This document shows positions 6,975-15,230 of a stretch of DNA of 18,283 nucleotides, piece after piece. Numbering within the stretch: the first letter of the stretch is position 1; every line of letters begins with the position of its first letter. The DNA comes from Armatimonadaceae bacterium (GTDB lineage: Bacteria > Armatimonadota > Armatimonadia > Armatimonadales > Armatimonadaceae): contig JAUJNC010000104.1 in assembly GCA_030446525.1 (NCBI GenBank), forward strand, positions 1 to 18,283, given 5' to 3'. Made by a program: the position numbers and the translations under genes. Under the pieces are notes generated by a model, which was given only the letters and a program-made list of their open reading frames with translations, was not told the origin of the DNA and searched no databases.

Positions 6975-8762
6975 ATGACAAACCAAGACCACGCTATCAT
7001 CACTTATATCGTCCCCATCCGGGAGGAAGACGGCGCCAACGCCCCCGGTGTGGCGTGTCCGCCCCTCCTCCCGGGCAGACTCATCGCCGTCGTAGCCGAC
7101 ACGGCAGAGCCAAACGAGAACCAGGTACCCGGGTCTGTCGCCTTGGAGTTGTTCGAAAACGGACTCTGCGCGGTGTGCGCCCCCGATAGAGTCCTCGCGC
7201 CGGTGTATACGGGAACCGAAGAGTCACGGCTAAAAGCTGCCGTCCCCCTCGTGGTTTCGGGGACCTTACAGGAAGTGCTGGGTAAAGAGGAGCAGGGCTT
7301 GCCCCTCTCGCTCGTAGAGTGCAACATCTGCCTGGGGCACAGGGGACTCCTCGAGGCGCAGGCGGAGGTGGAGCGGGCGTGGCACGAACGCGCGGAGGCG
7401 GTGCGCATCGCGCTGAGCGGCGCCGCCGACGAGCGGGAGCGGATCCAAATCCGCGAGACCCTCATCACCCACGATCTGTGTGAGGCGAACGACGTCCTCC
7501 ACACCACGTACGATTGGCTGCTTTATACGCTGGATTACTACGAGAAGATGTCAGAGGGCTTCAGCCGGCAGAGGGTCAAGACGTTCTCCCCCGCTGCGGA
7601 GGACACCTGCCCCTTGCCGGGAGACGTCTTCCCTTTACCGACCGGGCCCGCGTCCCAGGGGGCACGGCGCAGCTGCGGCGGCCCGGAGTTCTGGCAGCAA
7701 GACCAGGAGCTGATGGCGCTCCGGACGACGCCCCTTCCCGGGCAACAGGAGCGCATCCGGCAAGTCTATGAGCCGGCGGGAGAGCCGCCACTGCTCAATC
7801 GGCACGACCCGGCCGCCGGGGCGGCGGCCCGGTACTACCTGCGGGAGGTCCGAGCCGACGTGGCGCAAATGGGGCCGGACGAGGCCGATTGGTTCGACCT
7901 TCTTGTCGCCATGCACCTGCCGAACTGGCACAGACGCACCCGCGACGATCCGCGCACCTGGGTTTTCGTGCCGGTCGATGCCTTGAAGCGGATGCGCACG
8001 TGCGGGCACTACAAGGGGTTCCGGGATCCGGGGGAGCGATCGCAGCACCTGCGGGCGCTCCAGCGCGTTCTGCGATGGAAGCTGGTGTGGGAGTCGGCGC
8101 CGGGTGGCCGGGAGAGTCGGGAAACCTTCGGCTACTTCGAATCCATCCGGGTGGATGAGCCCGAGTCCGACAGCGGTTTTCATGAGGTCCGCGGGTACCG
8201 CATCTTCCCGACGTGGTGGTTCGAGGCGGAGATGCTCTCCAGCGAGCGACACACGCCGATGTTCTTCGAGTCGTGCCCGCGCATGGTGCTGCAGATACCG
8301 CCCAACAAGTCCATTGCCAAGGCAATCTCGCGCCACCTCGTCGGCGGGTTCTGGAGACAGCAGGCGACGAAAGGCAGGGGCTTCACGATCAGCATCAGGG
8401 ACCTGCATGACCGCGCCGGCATCGCCCTGCCGGACTGGGCCAGCAGCGACCCCAAGAAATACGCCGAGCGTTTCATCGAGCAGCTGCGCCACATCAGCGA
8501 CCCGCTGCGCGAAGGCTCACTCATCGCCATGCCCCAGATCGCCTTGCCCGACCGGAGGAAAGGGGGGTGGGAGCGCTGGCTCAAGCAGGAGATCGAGCTG
8601 CGGCCGCACCCGCAGGCGCCGGCGGCGCTCCTCGAAACGATTGCCCACCTGGAGGCGCGCGGAAACGCCAATCGCAAGCGGCAGGAGACCGTCCGCATCA
8701 ACGCCGAGGCCCGGCACCTGGCGGCCAAGAAGCGGGGCAAGGGGGCGGAGAACAGGGGGTGA
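6975..8762 (+). CDS. Putative plasmid replication initiator (595 aa), iteron-associated
   Basis: I do not recognise the family. Residues about 290-375 (ADWFDLLVAMHLPNWHRRTR, then VFVPVDALKRM and ERSQHLRALQRVLRWKLVW) and about 443-515 (SIAKAISRHLVGGFWRQQAT, ISIRDLHDRAGIALP, RFIEQLRHISDPLREGSL) look like two helical, winged-helix-like DNA-binding units, as in bipartite plasmid Rep proteins. The C-terminus (558-595) is strongly basic. The N-terminal 130 residues are acidic, with a CNICLGHRG motif. Three iterons and an AT-rich patch follow within 20 bp of the stop, then a helicase and a primase gene on the same strand. This context, not homology, drives the initiator call. A phage-type DNA-binding replication protein is the alternative. 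Confidence 0.5.
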   Translation: MTNQDHAIITYIVPIREEDGANAPGVACPPLLPGRLIAVVADTAEPNENQVPGSVALELFENGLCAVCAPDRVLAPVYTGTEESRLKAAVPLVVSGTLQEVLGKEEQGLPLSLVECNICLGHRGLLEAQAEVERAWHERAEAVRIALSGAADERERIQIRETLITHDLCEANDVLHTTYDWLLYTLDYYEKMSEGFSRQRVKTFSPAAEDTCPLPGDVFPLPTGPASQGARRSCGGPEFWQQDQELMALRTTPLPGQQERIRQVYEPAGEPPLLNRHDPAAGAAARYYLREVRADVAQMGPDEADWFDLLVAMHLPNWHRRTRDDPRTWVFVPVDALKRMRTCGHYKGFRDPGERSQHLRALQRVLRWKLVWESAPGGRESRETFGYFESIRVDEPESDSGFHEVRGYRIFPTWWFEAEMLSSERHTPMFFESCPRMVLQIPPNKSIAKAISRHLVGGFWRQQATKGRGFTISIRDLHDRAGIALPDWASSDPKKYAERFIEQLRHISDPLREGSLIAMPQIALPDRRKGGWERWLKQEIELRPHPQAPAALLETIAHLEARGNANRKRQETVRINAEARHLAAKKRGKGAENRG

Positions 8763-8777
8763 GCCGCCCCCCTCTTG

Positions 8778-8842
8778 TGTCGGCAAAGTTCCCCGGTTCT
8801 GTCGGCGATCCCCCCGCTTTTGTCGGCAAACGAACCGGCAGA
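8778..8842 (+). repeat. Three TGTCGGC iterons downstream of the putative initiator
   Basis: TGTCGGCAAA at 8778, TGTCGGCGAT at 8800 and TGTCGGCAAA at 8821 are spaced 22 and 21 bp, two helical turns. Each is followed by a CCGG or CCGC at similar distance (for example 8793-8796 and 8835-8838). The size and spacing are typical of plasmid iterons. Confidence 0.65.
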
Positions 8843-8848
8843 TCTGCC

Positions 8849-8868
8849 TATTATACAATCAATAATCA
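8849..8868. other. AT-rich patch beside the iterons (candidate DNA unwinding element)
   Basis: About 20 bp, TATTATACAATCAATAATCA, stands out in very GC-rich surroundings immediately after iteron three. It contains TTATACAAT, a 7 of 9 match to a DnaA box. Together with the iterons it has the layout of a minimal oriV. The unwinding role is inferred. Confidence 0.5.
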
Positions 8869-8870
8869 GC

Positions 8871-8907
8871 GCCGGAGAGGGGGTATGCTGGGGCACCCCC
8901 CTCCGGC
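8871..8907 (+). terminator. Strong GC hairpin between origin candidate and helicase gene
   Basis: GCCGGAGAGGGGG (8871-8883) pairs with CCCCCCTCCGGC (8896-8907) with one bulge. There is no T-run after it, so it may be an attenuator, a leader structure or an origin boundary rather than an intrinsic terminator. Confidence 0.4.
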
Positions 8908-8970
8908 CGATCTTGCTTGTGAGCCCGCGCGCTACAAGCAAATCATCCGCGGGCGCGAAAGGAGACAGTC

Positions 8971-9948
8971 ATGTCTCTTCACTTGCCCGACGAGCCCTGC
9001 CTCGAATCCGAAGACCGCACCGCGCCGACCCCCTCTGCCCCCGCCGCGGCGACGCCGCTGCTGGCCACGCGCGACATGCTCGGCGGCCTGCTGGGCGAGC
9101 TGGCCCAACGCCACAAGACCCACCAGGGCGGCGGCTGGACCGGCGGCCTGCGCTGCGGCCTGCCGCTCATCGACAAGGAGCTGCGCGGGCTGCGCAAAGG
9201 CTCGCTCACGATCCTGAACGCCGAGCCCAACCTGGGCAAGTCCACGCTGGCCAATCAGCTGACCTACCAGGCGGCGGCGCTGCCGGGGCAGAGCGCCTGC
9301 GCCCTGTACGCTACCTTCGAGAACGACCCGGCCGACCTGCTGCTCAAGCAGCTTTCTCGCCTTTGCGGCTGGGCCGTCAACGACCTGCTGGACGGCAAGG
9401 TCGCGCCCAGCGATCGGCGTCTGGAACAAGCGGCCGCGCTCCTGGCACAGGCGCCCCTGTTCTACCTGCGCGGCAACGCGGCGACCACGCCCGATCTGAT
9501 CGCCGAGCGCGTCGGGCAGGCGCAGAAAGCCAGCCGTAGCCCCGAGTTCACGCTGGTGGTGATCGACTACCTGCAGTACTTCGCCCGCTTCCTGGGCGGC
9601 AAGACCCAGTACGAGCAGGTCGGGCAGGCGCTGGCGGCGCTGCGGGAGCTGGCGAGCCGCACCGGCGCCGCCCTGCTGGTGATCGGCAGTCAGAACCGGG
9701 AGGCCAACAAGATGGGCGGGGGCAGGAACGGCGGCCCCTCGATGTACGGCGGGCGCGGCAGCGGCGAGATCGAGTACGACGCCGACACGATGCTGGCGCT
9801 CACGGCCGAAGAAGGGGCCGCCCGCGGCGGGGCCGAGCTGCGCAAGCTCACCGCCGTCAAGACGCGCTTCGGGGGGGCGGGTGCCGAGTGCCCCCTCGAC
9901 TTCTTCCCCAAAACCGCTTGCTTCGAGGTGCCCGGCCATGTCTGGTAG
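8971..9948 (+). CDS. DnaB-type replicative helicase, RecA-like domain only
   Basis: Encodes 325 aa from ATG 8971, which has AAAGGAG at good spacing. Walker A is AEPNLGKST (about 83-91; Ala replaces the first Gly). Walker B is LVVIDYLQYF (about 193-202). SQNREANK near 239 is the glutamine-containing sensor motif of superfamily 4 helicases. A Gly-rich loop and EIEYDADTMLAL follow, as in DnaB C-terminal domains. The DnaB N-terminal helicase-primase interaction domain is missing, which resembles small phage and plasmid helicases. It unwinds DNA ahead of the fork, probably loaded by the upstream initiator. Its last codons overlap the primase zinc-finger ORF by 11 bp. Confidence 0.82.
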   Translation: MSLHLPDEPCLESEDRTAPTPSAPAAATPLLATRDMLGGLLGELAQRHKTHQGGGWTGGLRCGLPLIDKELRGLRKGSLTILNAEPNLGKSTLANQLTYQAAALPGQSACALYATFENDPADLLLKQLSRLCGWAVNDLLDGKVAPSDRRLEQAAALLAQAPLFYLRGNAATTPDLIAERVGQAQKASRSPEFTLVVIDYLQYFARFLGGKTQYEQVGQALAALRELASRTGAALLVIGSQNREANKMGGGRNGGPSMYGGRGSGEIEYDADTMLALTAEEGAARGGAELRKLTAVKTRFGGAGAECPLDFFPKTACFEVPGHVW

Positions 9949-10231
9949 CCCGGTGCGTGACCTGACGCTGCAGGAGTGCTTCGCCTATGACCCGCGCCCC
10001 CGGCGGTCCGGGCAGTGGCTGCGCTTCCGCTGCCCACGCCACGGCGGGGACCGGCAGCAGTCGCTGGCAGTGAACGAGGAGGCGGGCAGGTTCACCTGCC
10101 ACAACGCCCAATGCGGCATCTGGGGGACGTTGGTGGAGCACCAGCCGACGGGGTGGGGGAACCCTGCCCCCCCAGCCTCGACGGGGGGAGTCACGCCAGC
10201 GCTTGCCGCAGTCACCACTGGCCGTGTCTAA
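9938..10231 (+). CDS. DnaG-type primase, CHC2-like zinc-binding domain (first of three frames)
   Basis: Encodes 97 aa, with ATG overlapping the helicase stop. FRCPRHGGDRQQSLAVNEEA and GRFTCHNAQCGIWGTLVEH give the C-x2-H...C-x4-C set of a primase zinc ribbon, which recognises the template. After residue 65 the sequence is a proline-rich linker, and the frame stops at 10231 while the primase core is open in the +1 frame from before 10143. The overlap contains a run of seven C (10167-10173) and six G (10183-10188). Either the primase is split into coupled ORFs or a base is missing. Confidence 0.7.
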   Translation: MSGSPVRDLTLQECFAYDPRPRRSGQWLRFRCPRHGGDRQQSLAVNEEAGRFTCHNAQCGIWGTLVEHQPTGWGNPAPPASTGGVTPALAAVTTGRV

Positions 10232-10623
10232 ACCCGTGACACCCCGTGCCTATGCCGTGGAGCGGGCGGTAACGGCCTGGAAAGCCTTCGCCGCGAGCCC
10301 CGCCCAGGAGTATGCCCGCCGGCGCGGCGTCCCCGATCATCTGGCGGCGGCACTACACCTGGGCTACTGGAAGGGGATGTGGCAGGGGGAGGACAGCCAG
10401 TGGCTGACCTTCCCGCTGCGCTGCCCGGTGAGTGGCGCGCCGGTCGGCGTCTACGGCCGCAACCTGCGCAGCGATGAGCAGGGCCGCAAGGGGCGCATCC
10501 TGGGGCCGCGCGGCCTGTTCGGTGCGGCCGGTCCCGGCCCGCAGTCCGACGAGGTCGTGCTGGTCGAGGGGCCCTTCGAGGCGCAGGCGGTCCTCGCCAG
10601 CCCCGGCCTCCCGCCGGCGCGCC
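10203..10623 (+). pseudogene. DnaG-type primase, catalytic core N-terminal part (second frame)
   Basis: From TTG 10203 the frame gives ERAVTAWKAFAASPAQEYAR, RRRGVPDHLAAALHLGYWKG and WLTFPLRCPVSGAPVGVYGR, then GRILGPRGLFGA and VVLVEGPFEAQAVLA, the first Toprim motif with the catalytic Glu. After about 10620 this frame turns into arginine/alanine-rich nonsense to 10820, while the Toprim continuation lies in the +1 frame. The true end of useful sequence is therefore near 10623. Confidence 0.7.
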
Positions 10624-11208
10624 CTTATAGGCTGCTCGGCCCGGGCCGAGTGGTTCGACGCCTGCCGGCGCGTGCTCGTCGTGCTGGACGACGACCCGGC
10701 GGGGCACACGGGTACGCAGCGGCTTGCGGACGATCTGGGGACCCGCCGCGGGCGGCAGGGCACGGGGCCGCAAGTGCTGTGCCTGCGGCCGGGTACCTTG
10801 CTGCGGCGGCACGGCTGTAAGGACTTGGGCGATCTGCTGGCGCGGGGCACGACGGTGCGGTTCGACCTGCCGGACATAGCTGCAGGCAGCGCCGGCGGAG
10901 CGGCGCCCGTTCCCGAGATTTCCGAGGCAGTCGATGGGCTGGACGAGGCCCGGGAATGTTTGTTCGTCCTGCTTGAGGAGGACGCTTACCTGCCGTATCG
11001 GGCGCTCGTCAACGCCTTGCGAGAAGAAGGCATCCACGAGGACCGCGTCGGGGCGGCGCTGGCGGACCTGGAGGCGAAGGCGGTGGTCGCGCGCAGGGGC
11101 TGCGGGCAGGCGGCAGAATACCGACTTCTGCCCCTGCCCGATACCCCAGCCGCGACAGGGGAGGAGCGGCCCGTCATACAAACTTGGCCCGAAAAGGTTG
11201 CTGCTTAG
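10612..11208 (+). pseudogene. DnaG-type primase, Toprim remainder plus C-terminal winged helix (third frame)
   Basis: The frame resumes as ALIGCSARAEWFDACRRVLV, then VLDDDPAGHTGTQRLADDLG, which is the second Toprim motif with the DxD metal-binding pair, then KDLGDLLARG. After a linker comes a winged-helix-like domain (ECLFVLLEEDAYLPYRALVN, HEDRVGAALADLEAKAVVAR) before the stop at 11208. All Toprim residues are present across the two frames. A single +1 frame change near 10608-10624 would restore a primase of about 420 aa with the zinc domain. Confidence 0.65.
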
Positions 11209-11722
11209 CCATGGCGCGATTGCCGGCATTGTGCGCCGCGCGGCGAGGAGTCGCGGTCCGTTAACGGTGAGCCACACTTGCCAGATCTCTACGGCCGCGC
11301 GGCCGGGGAGGCTCCCACGCTGGACATGCCTGCTGGCCGGAGCATTGCCCCTGTCAGCCCCTCCCCCTTTTACAGGCGCTGGGCCCTCCGGGAAGGGGGT
11401 AGGAAGTTGCGCGAGTGCCGCACCACAGACGGCCTTAACCCCTCGCTCCAAGCTCAGGTCTGCCGGTGAGGGGTGGCCGTTCCCCGCCCCTGCCGGCGCG
11501 CCGCCTTGGCGGGGCGGGTCGGGGCGTCGCCGCCGTGTGTCCACTGCTTGCGCTCGTGATCTCCGGATCCCGGATCGCGCAGCGGCCGATGAACATCCCA
11601 ACGAACATCCCAACGAGCGGCAGGTCCGAGGGCCCAGAGCCCGCCTGCTCAGGGCTCGTCTGGCGGTACCGCCACCAAGATACACGGCGCGGGGAGGAGA
11701 TGTCTGCCTGCTCCTTCAGGAT
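11209..11722. other. Region without recognisable gene; intergenic repeat copy 2 and a short tandem repeat
   Basis: GC-rich, no convincing coding frame on either strand. It carries the second copy of the hairpin-type repeat (11358-11403) and a 12-bp tandem duplication GAACATCCCAAC at 11591-11602 and 11603-11614. Confidence 0.5.
11358..11403 (+). repeat. Dispersed intergenic hairpin-type repeat, copy 2
   Basis: CCCCTCCCCCTTTTACAGG at the left and CGGGAAGGGGGTAGG at the right match the ends of the copy at 3445-3490. The right 15 bp match at 14 positions. CCCCCTT/AAGGGGG can pair. Confidence 0.35.
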
Positions 11723-11902
11723 TCACTCTCCCAACTCCGCAACGGCCTCGCGCCAGAGCTTCGGGTCACCGAAGCGGATGGCTCGGTCGATGCCCACGTT
11801 CTCCAGCGGCAGCCCCAGCATCGTCAGACGATCCGCTTCGTTCCAGAACAGCTTGCCGCCCACCGATTCTGATCTTGTCGGGGCTGAGATGGTAGCGGTC
11901 AT
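11723..11902 (-). pseudogene. Small conserved-looking hypothetical protein, frameshifted
   Basis: Two frames join near 11857-11866: YHLSPDKIRIGG in one and KLFWNEADRLTMLGLPLENV then GIDRAIRFGDPKLWREAVAEL in the other, ending at 11723. The joined product of about 60 aa has a compact, natural composition resembling small proteins of unknown function I associate with Chloroflexota and Cyanobacteria (pattern GGKLFW...LGLLLENVG...GDPxxWRxA). That family link is from memory and tentative. One indel separates it from an intact gene. Confidence 0.4.
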
Positions 11903-12651
11903 GCCATTCCTGCCCCTGGCGCCATTCCTTGTGCGCCCAGGAGCGCCCCTCCCGGCGGATGTCCCAGGCGATGAGTTCATAGCGCTTGTCCCAGTTGCTC
12001 CAGTCGATCTCCGGGCACCGTGCTCCCCTCCTCGTAGCGGGTTCTTCCGTTTGGACAACTGCGCCCCGAGCCGCTGATTCCGGCAACCAGTGCCCAAGAA
12101 AGTTCGCCTTTGTACATGAGGCCGAACTGACGATTTATGAAGGGGGCTTGCGGGGTATAGCTCCGGCCTTGGCCCCACTTGTTCGGCTTTCGGTTTTTCG
12201 GCCGGAACTTGGGCAGGACATGGCTCTCTGCGGCGGCCACGACAGGGGCGAGTTGCGGCTAGCCGCCGGGACAGGCACCCCCTTAGTTCTGAATCGGGGT
12301 TGCGCGAACATCGCACCCGCGTGGGACAGTGGCCTCAACGGTGAAGGCGAACTGGGGCGCAAGAGCCGCTTCTATGCGCCTGACAGGACCGCCAGACCAG
12401 CGCCAAGGCCGCCCGGCAGGAGCCTCGCGCTGGCGCCGCTCCGCCGCTGCCGGGCCATGCGGCTCGGCGCCCCGCACAGACCGAGGTGAGTCACCGTGCA
12501 CCTCTTCGTGCTATCCAGGCAGGAATGGCGCCGACCCAAATCCAACTGCACTGATTGGGGTCAGCCGCCCGGCACGTTCTGCGCGCCCGTTCTGCGCGCG
12601 CCTTCCGCGCGCCCGGGCTGTTTGCCTACTTCCCTCCTACGGATCAGGTCT
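11903..12651. other. Region of uncertain coding content upstream of the oxidoreductase
   Basis: On the minus strand 11903-12086 stays open with plausible protein (EIDWSNWDKRYELIAWDIRR, EGRSWAHKEWRQGQEW). 12100-12240 gives VLPKFRPKNRKPNKWGQGRS in another frame. I cannot identify either. 12300-12640 shows nothing beyond GC-rich imperfect repeats such as TTCTGCGCGC near 12580-12600. Confidence 0.35.
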
Positions 12652-13704
12652 ATGTCACAGAGAAGCTCCTACAACGTCGCCGTGATCGGCGCCGGGGCCA
12701 TCGCCCCCAGCCACATCCAAGGCTTCCAGAAGCATCCCGCCGCACGCGTCGTCGCGCTGGCCGACCTCTCGCCCGAACGCGGGCAGCAAACCGCCGACAA
12801 GTTCGACATCCCGGAAGTCGTCACCGATTACAGAGCGCTGCTGGCGCGCGAGGACATCCATGTCGTGTCCATCGCCTTGCCTAACTACCTGCACGTGCCC
12901 GTCGCCCTCGAAGCCGTGCAGGCCGGCAAGCATGTGCTGGTGGAAAAGCCCATCGCCACCAGCGCCGCCGATGCGGCCCGGCTGGTCCAGGAGGCCGACA
13001 GGCGCGGCCTCCTGCTCATGGTCGGGCAGAACGCGCGCCTGAAGCCGGAGGTGCAGACCGCCAAGCAGCTCGTCGAGCAGGGGGCGCTGGGCGAGGTCTA
13101 CCACGCCAAGACCGCGCTGCTGCGGCGCTCGGGCATCCCGCGCATCGGCTCCTGGTTCACCCAGAGCCGGCTCTCGGGAGGGGGCTGCGTGTACGACATC
13201 GGCGTGCACGCGCTGGACCGCGCCCTGTTCCTGCTGGGCGAGTTCGAGGCGGCCTGTGTCAGCGGGCAGACCTACGCCAAGTTCGGCCCGCGGGGTCTGG
13301 GCAACGGCACCTGGGGCAAGAGCGAGATCGACCCGGGCCTGCCCTTCGACGTGGACGATCTGGCGATCGCGCTGATCAAGCTGCGCAGCGGTCGCACGGT
13401 GCTTCTGGAGGCCTCGTGGGCGGCGCATCTGGAGAACCAGGACGGCACGCAGCTCTTTGGCACCGAGGCGGGTCTGCGCCTTCCGCCGCTGCAGATCCTG
13501 CATGACACGCCGCAGGGCTACAAGATCGAGCCGGTGGAGCTGCTGGCGGACCTGGTGAACCCGGATCGCATGGCGCATTTCATCGATGTGCTTCTGGGCC
13601 AGGCCCAGGCGCTGATCAAGCCGGGTGAGTCGCTGGCTCTGCAGCGGATCCTGGACGCCATCTACGAGTCGGCGCGCACCGGTCACGAGGTGCGTCTGGC
13701 CTGA
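12652..13704 (+). CDS. Gfo/Idh/MocA-family NAD(P)-dependent oxidoreductase
   Basis: Encodes 350 aa. The Rossmann fold opens with VAVIGAGAIAPSHIQGF (residues 9-25, GxGxxA dinucleotide motif). KHVLVEKPIAT at 93-103 has the family EKP motif with the catalytic or cofactor-positioning lysine. GGGCVYDIGVHALDRALFLL near 180-199 carries the conserved DxGxHxxD active-site signature of the C-terminal domain. These enzymes oxidise or reduce sugars, inositols and similar substrates, but the substrate cannot be read from sequence. The open frame extends upstream to 12496, but homology begins at ATG 12652. The gene is intact and unlinked to the replication genes. Confidence 0.9.
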   Translation: MSQRSSYNVAVIGAGAIAPSHIQGFQKHPAARVVALADLSPERGQQTADKFDIPEVVTDYRALLAREDIHVVSIALPNYLHVPVALEAVQAGKHVLVEKPIATSAADAARLVQEADRRGLLLMVGQNARLKPEVQTAKQLVEQGALGEVYHAKTALLRRSGIPRIGSWFTQSRLSGGGCVYDIGVHALDRALFLLGEFEAACVSGQTYAKFGPRGLGNGTWGKSEIDPGLPFDVDDLAIALIKLRSGRTVLLEASWAAHLENQDGTQLFGTEAGLRLPPLQILHDTPQGYKIEPVELLADLVNPDRMAHFIDVLLGQAQALIKPGESLALQRILDAIYESARTGHEVRLA

Positions 13705-13736
13705 GAGGGCCGATGATCCCTGAGAGGGCCGATGAT
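13700..13736. repeat. 19-bp tandem duplication over the oxidoreductase stop codon
   Basis: CCTGAGAGGGCCGATGAT occurs at 13700-13717 and 13719-13736, one base apart. The first copy includes the TGA stop of the oxidoreductase gene. Confidence 0.8.
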
Positions 13737-14081
13737 GCGCGGGCGTGGGCCGCCGGGCTCTGGAGGTCTTGCGTTACGAGGATCTGCCCGAGCCCGGAAC
13801 GAGCGGCCGGGATGATGAGCGCTTCAGAGCCGGCTTCCTCTTGCGGAGTAGGCGCGGGGCCGCCTTGCTGCTGGTCTGGTCTTTGGGGTTGTTGGGACGG
13901 TCCTGGCATAAGGGGTCCAGGCTAACAGGGGCGCTGCAAATTGCAACAGAAAACCAGGGTTTTTGCGTCATTCCGGCGCAACACTTCACGCGCCTTTGGA
14001 TTGCCTTCTGGGAGCAGGTCGAGTCCGGCCAGACAGCGGCGAACGCAGGAAAACCGGGGGCCAAGCCGAACCTTCAATACC
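13705..14081. other. Intergenic region with a possible zinc-type alcohol dehydrogenase N-terminal fragment
   Basis: At about 13757-13795 the plus strand reads ALEVLRYEDLPEPG, very like the GPEVLRYEDxPEP start of quinone-oxidoreductase/zinc alcohol dehydrogenases, preceded by ATG 13735 in another frame. Nothing of the enzyme follows. The rest shows no recognisable gene. Confidence 0.35.
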
Positions 14082-15230
14082 ATGAATGAGTTACTCTGGA
14101 CCGCTCTGCTGGCTCTCATCACCTTTGCTATGAATGCCGCTGCCGCGCCCGCGCCCGCTCAAAGCATCTCGCTGGTCGCCGGTGGCGGCCAAGGCGCGGA
14201 CGGCTCGCCCGCGACCAGGGCACGGCTCGTCCTGCCGTTCGGAGTCGATTCCGACCGCGGCGGCAATCTCATCCTGGTCGAGATGGCCGGCGGGGAGCGG
14301 GTCCGGAAGGTGGACCCGCGCGGTATCCTCACCACGATCGCCGGGACCGGCCAGAAGGGCGACGGGGGCGATGGCGGCCCGGCCCTGCGGGCACGCTTTA
14401 ACGGGATGCATAGTCTCGTTATTGTGCCCGAGGGAGATATCTATCTTGCCGACACCTGGAACAACCGCGTGCGCCGGATCGATCCCGTGACAGGCGTTAT
14501 CACCACCTACGCGGGCACCGGCGTGAAGGGGTTCGGCGGAGACGGCGGCCCGGCGACGCAGGCGCAGTTCGGTGGGATCTATTGCCTCGCGCTGGATCCG
14601 ACGGGCAGGACGCTGTATCTGGCCGACCTAGACAACCGGCGCATCCGGGCTATCGACCGCAGGACCGGGGTCGTCACGACCGTAGCGGGCAACGGACAGC
14701 GCGGCGTTCCCGAGGACGGCGCGCACGCGCGTACCAGTCCGCTGGTCGACCCGCGCGCGGTGGCGGCAGACACACGGGGGAACGTTTATATCCTGGAGCG
14801 TGGCGGCCATGCCCTGCGCGTGGTCGATGCGCAGGGCAGGATACGCACGGTCGCGGGAACGGGCAGACCCGGCGCGGCCGGCGACGGCGACGCCCGGCAG
14901 GCGCAGCTGCGCGGCCCCAAGCACCTGTGGATCGAGCGCGACAACAGCGTCCTGATCGCCGACACCGACAACCATGTGATCCGCCGCTATCTGCCGGAGG
15001 GGGGCCGGATCGTCCGCGTCGCCGGCGCGGGACGCGTAGGCGCGGCGGGCGTGGGCGGTCCGGCGCTGGAAGTAGAGATGAACCAGCCGCACGGGGTCTA
15101 TGTTCACCCCTCGGGCGCTCTCTACATCGCCGACACCTGGAACAACCGGATACTCAGGGTTGAGCCGGCGCGGCCTGCTTCGGGTCCAGGACCCTCAGAG
15201 CGAGGCCCAGCCGGTTCTGGCTTGCCATGA
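14082..15230 (+). CDS. Exported NHL-repeat beta-propeller protein
   Basis: Encodes 382 aa from ATG 14082. Residues 1-26 are a signal peptide (LLWTALLALITFAMNAAAA). The mature protein is a set of repeated blades in which GD/GPA-rich loops (AGTGQKGDGGDGGPA, AGTGVKGFGGDGGPA) alternate with NHL strands (IYLADTWNNRVRRID, LYLADLDNRRIRAID, VLIADTDNHVIRRY, LYIADTWNNRILRVE). Five to six blades can be counted. Such proteins are secreted scaffolds or lactonase-like enzymes; no catalytic residues can be assigned. The frame is open upstream to 13941, but the signal peptide fixes the start. The last 25 residues after ILRVEP are Pro/Gly-rich and probably read into a foreign minus-strand fragment. Confidence 0.85.
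   Translation: MNELLWTALLALITFAMNAAAAPAPAQSISLVAGGGQGADGSPATRARLVLPFGVDSDRGGNLILVEMAGGERVRKVDPRGILTTIAGTGQKGDGGDGGPALRARFNGMHSLVIVPEGDIYLADTWNNRVRRIDPVTGVITTYAGTGVKGFGGDGGPATQAQFGGIYCLALDPTGRTLYLADLDNRRIRAIDRRTGVVTTVAGNGQRGVPEDGAHARTSPLVDPRAVAADTRGNVYILERGGHALRVVDAQGRIRTVAGTGRPGAAGDGDARQAQLRGPKHLWIERDNSVLIADTDNHVIRRYLPEGGRIVRVAGAGRVGAAGVGGPALEVEMNQPHGVYVHPSGALYIADTWNNRILRVEPARPASGPGPSERGPAGSGLP

Noticed and set aside
7635..8941. Long minus-strand open frames (285 and 253 aa) and a 253-aa plus frame at 8104-8865
   Set aside because: They are shadows of the GC-rich 595-aa gene. Their composition is Arg/Pro/Ser-rich without motifs, and they cross the iterons.
8932..9939. 335-aa minus-strand frame opposite the helicase gene
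   Set aside because: Antisense to a gene with clear Walker motifs; composition is low-complexity Gly/Ala/Gln.
12655..13686. 343-aa minus-strand frame opposite the oxidoreductase
   Set aside because: Mirror of the Gfo/Idh/MocA coding sequence, with no family features.
13941..14081. Upstream extension of the NHL protein
   Set aside because: The signal peptide begins at ATG 14082, and the upstream residues have no secretion or domain features.
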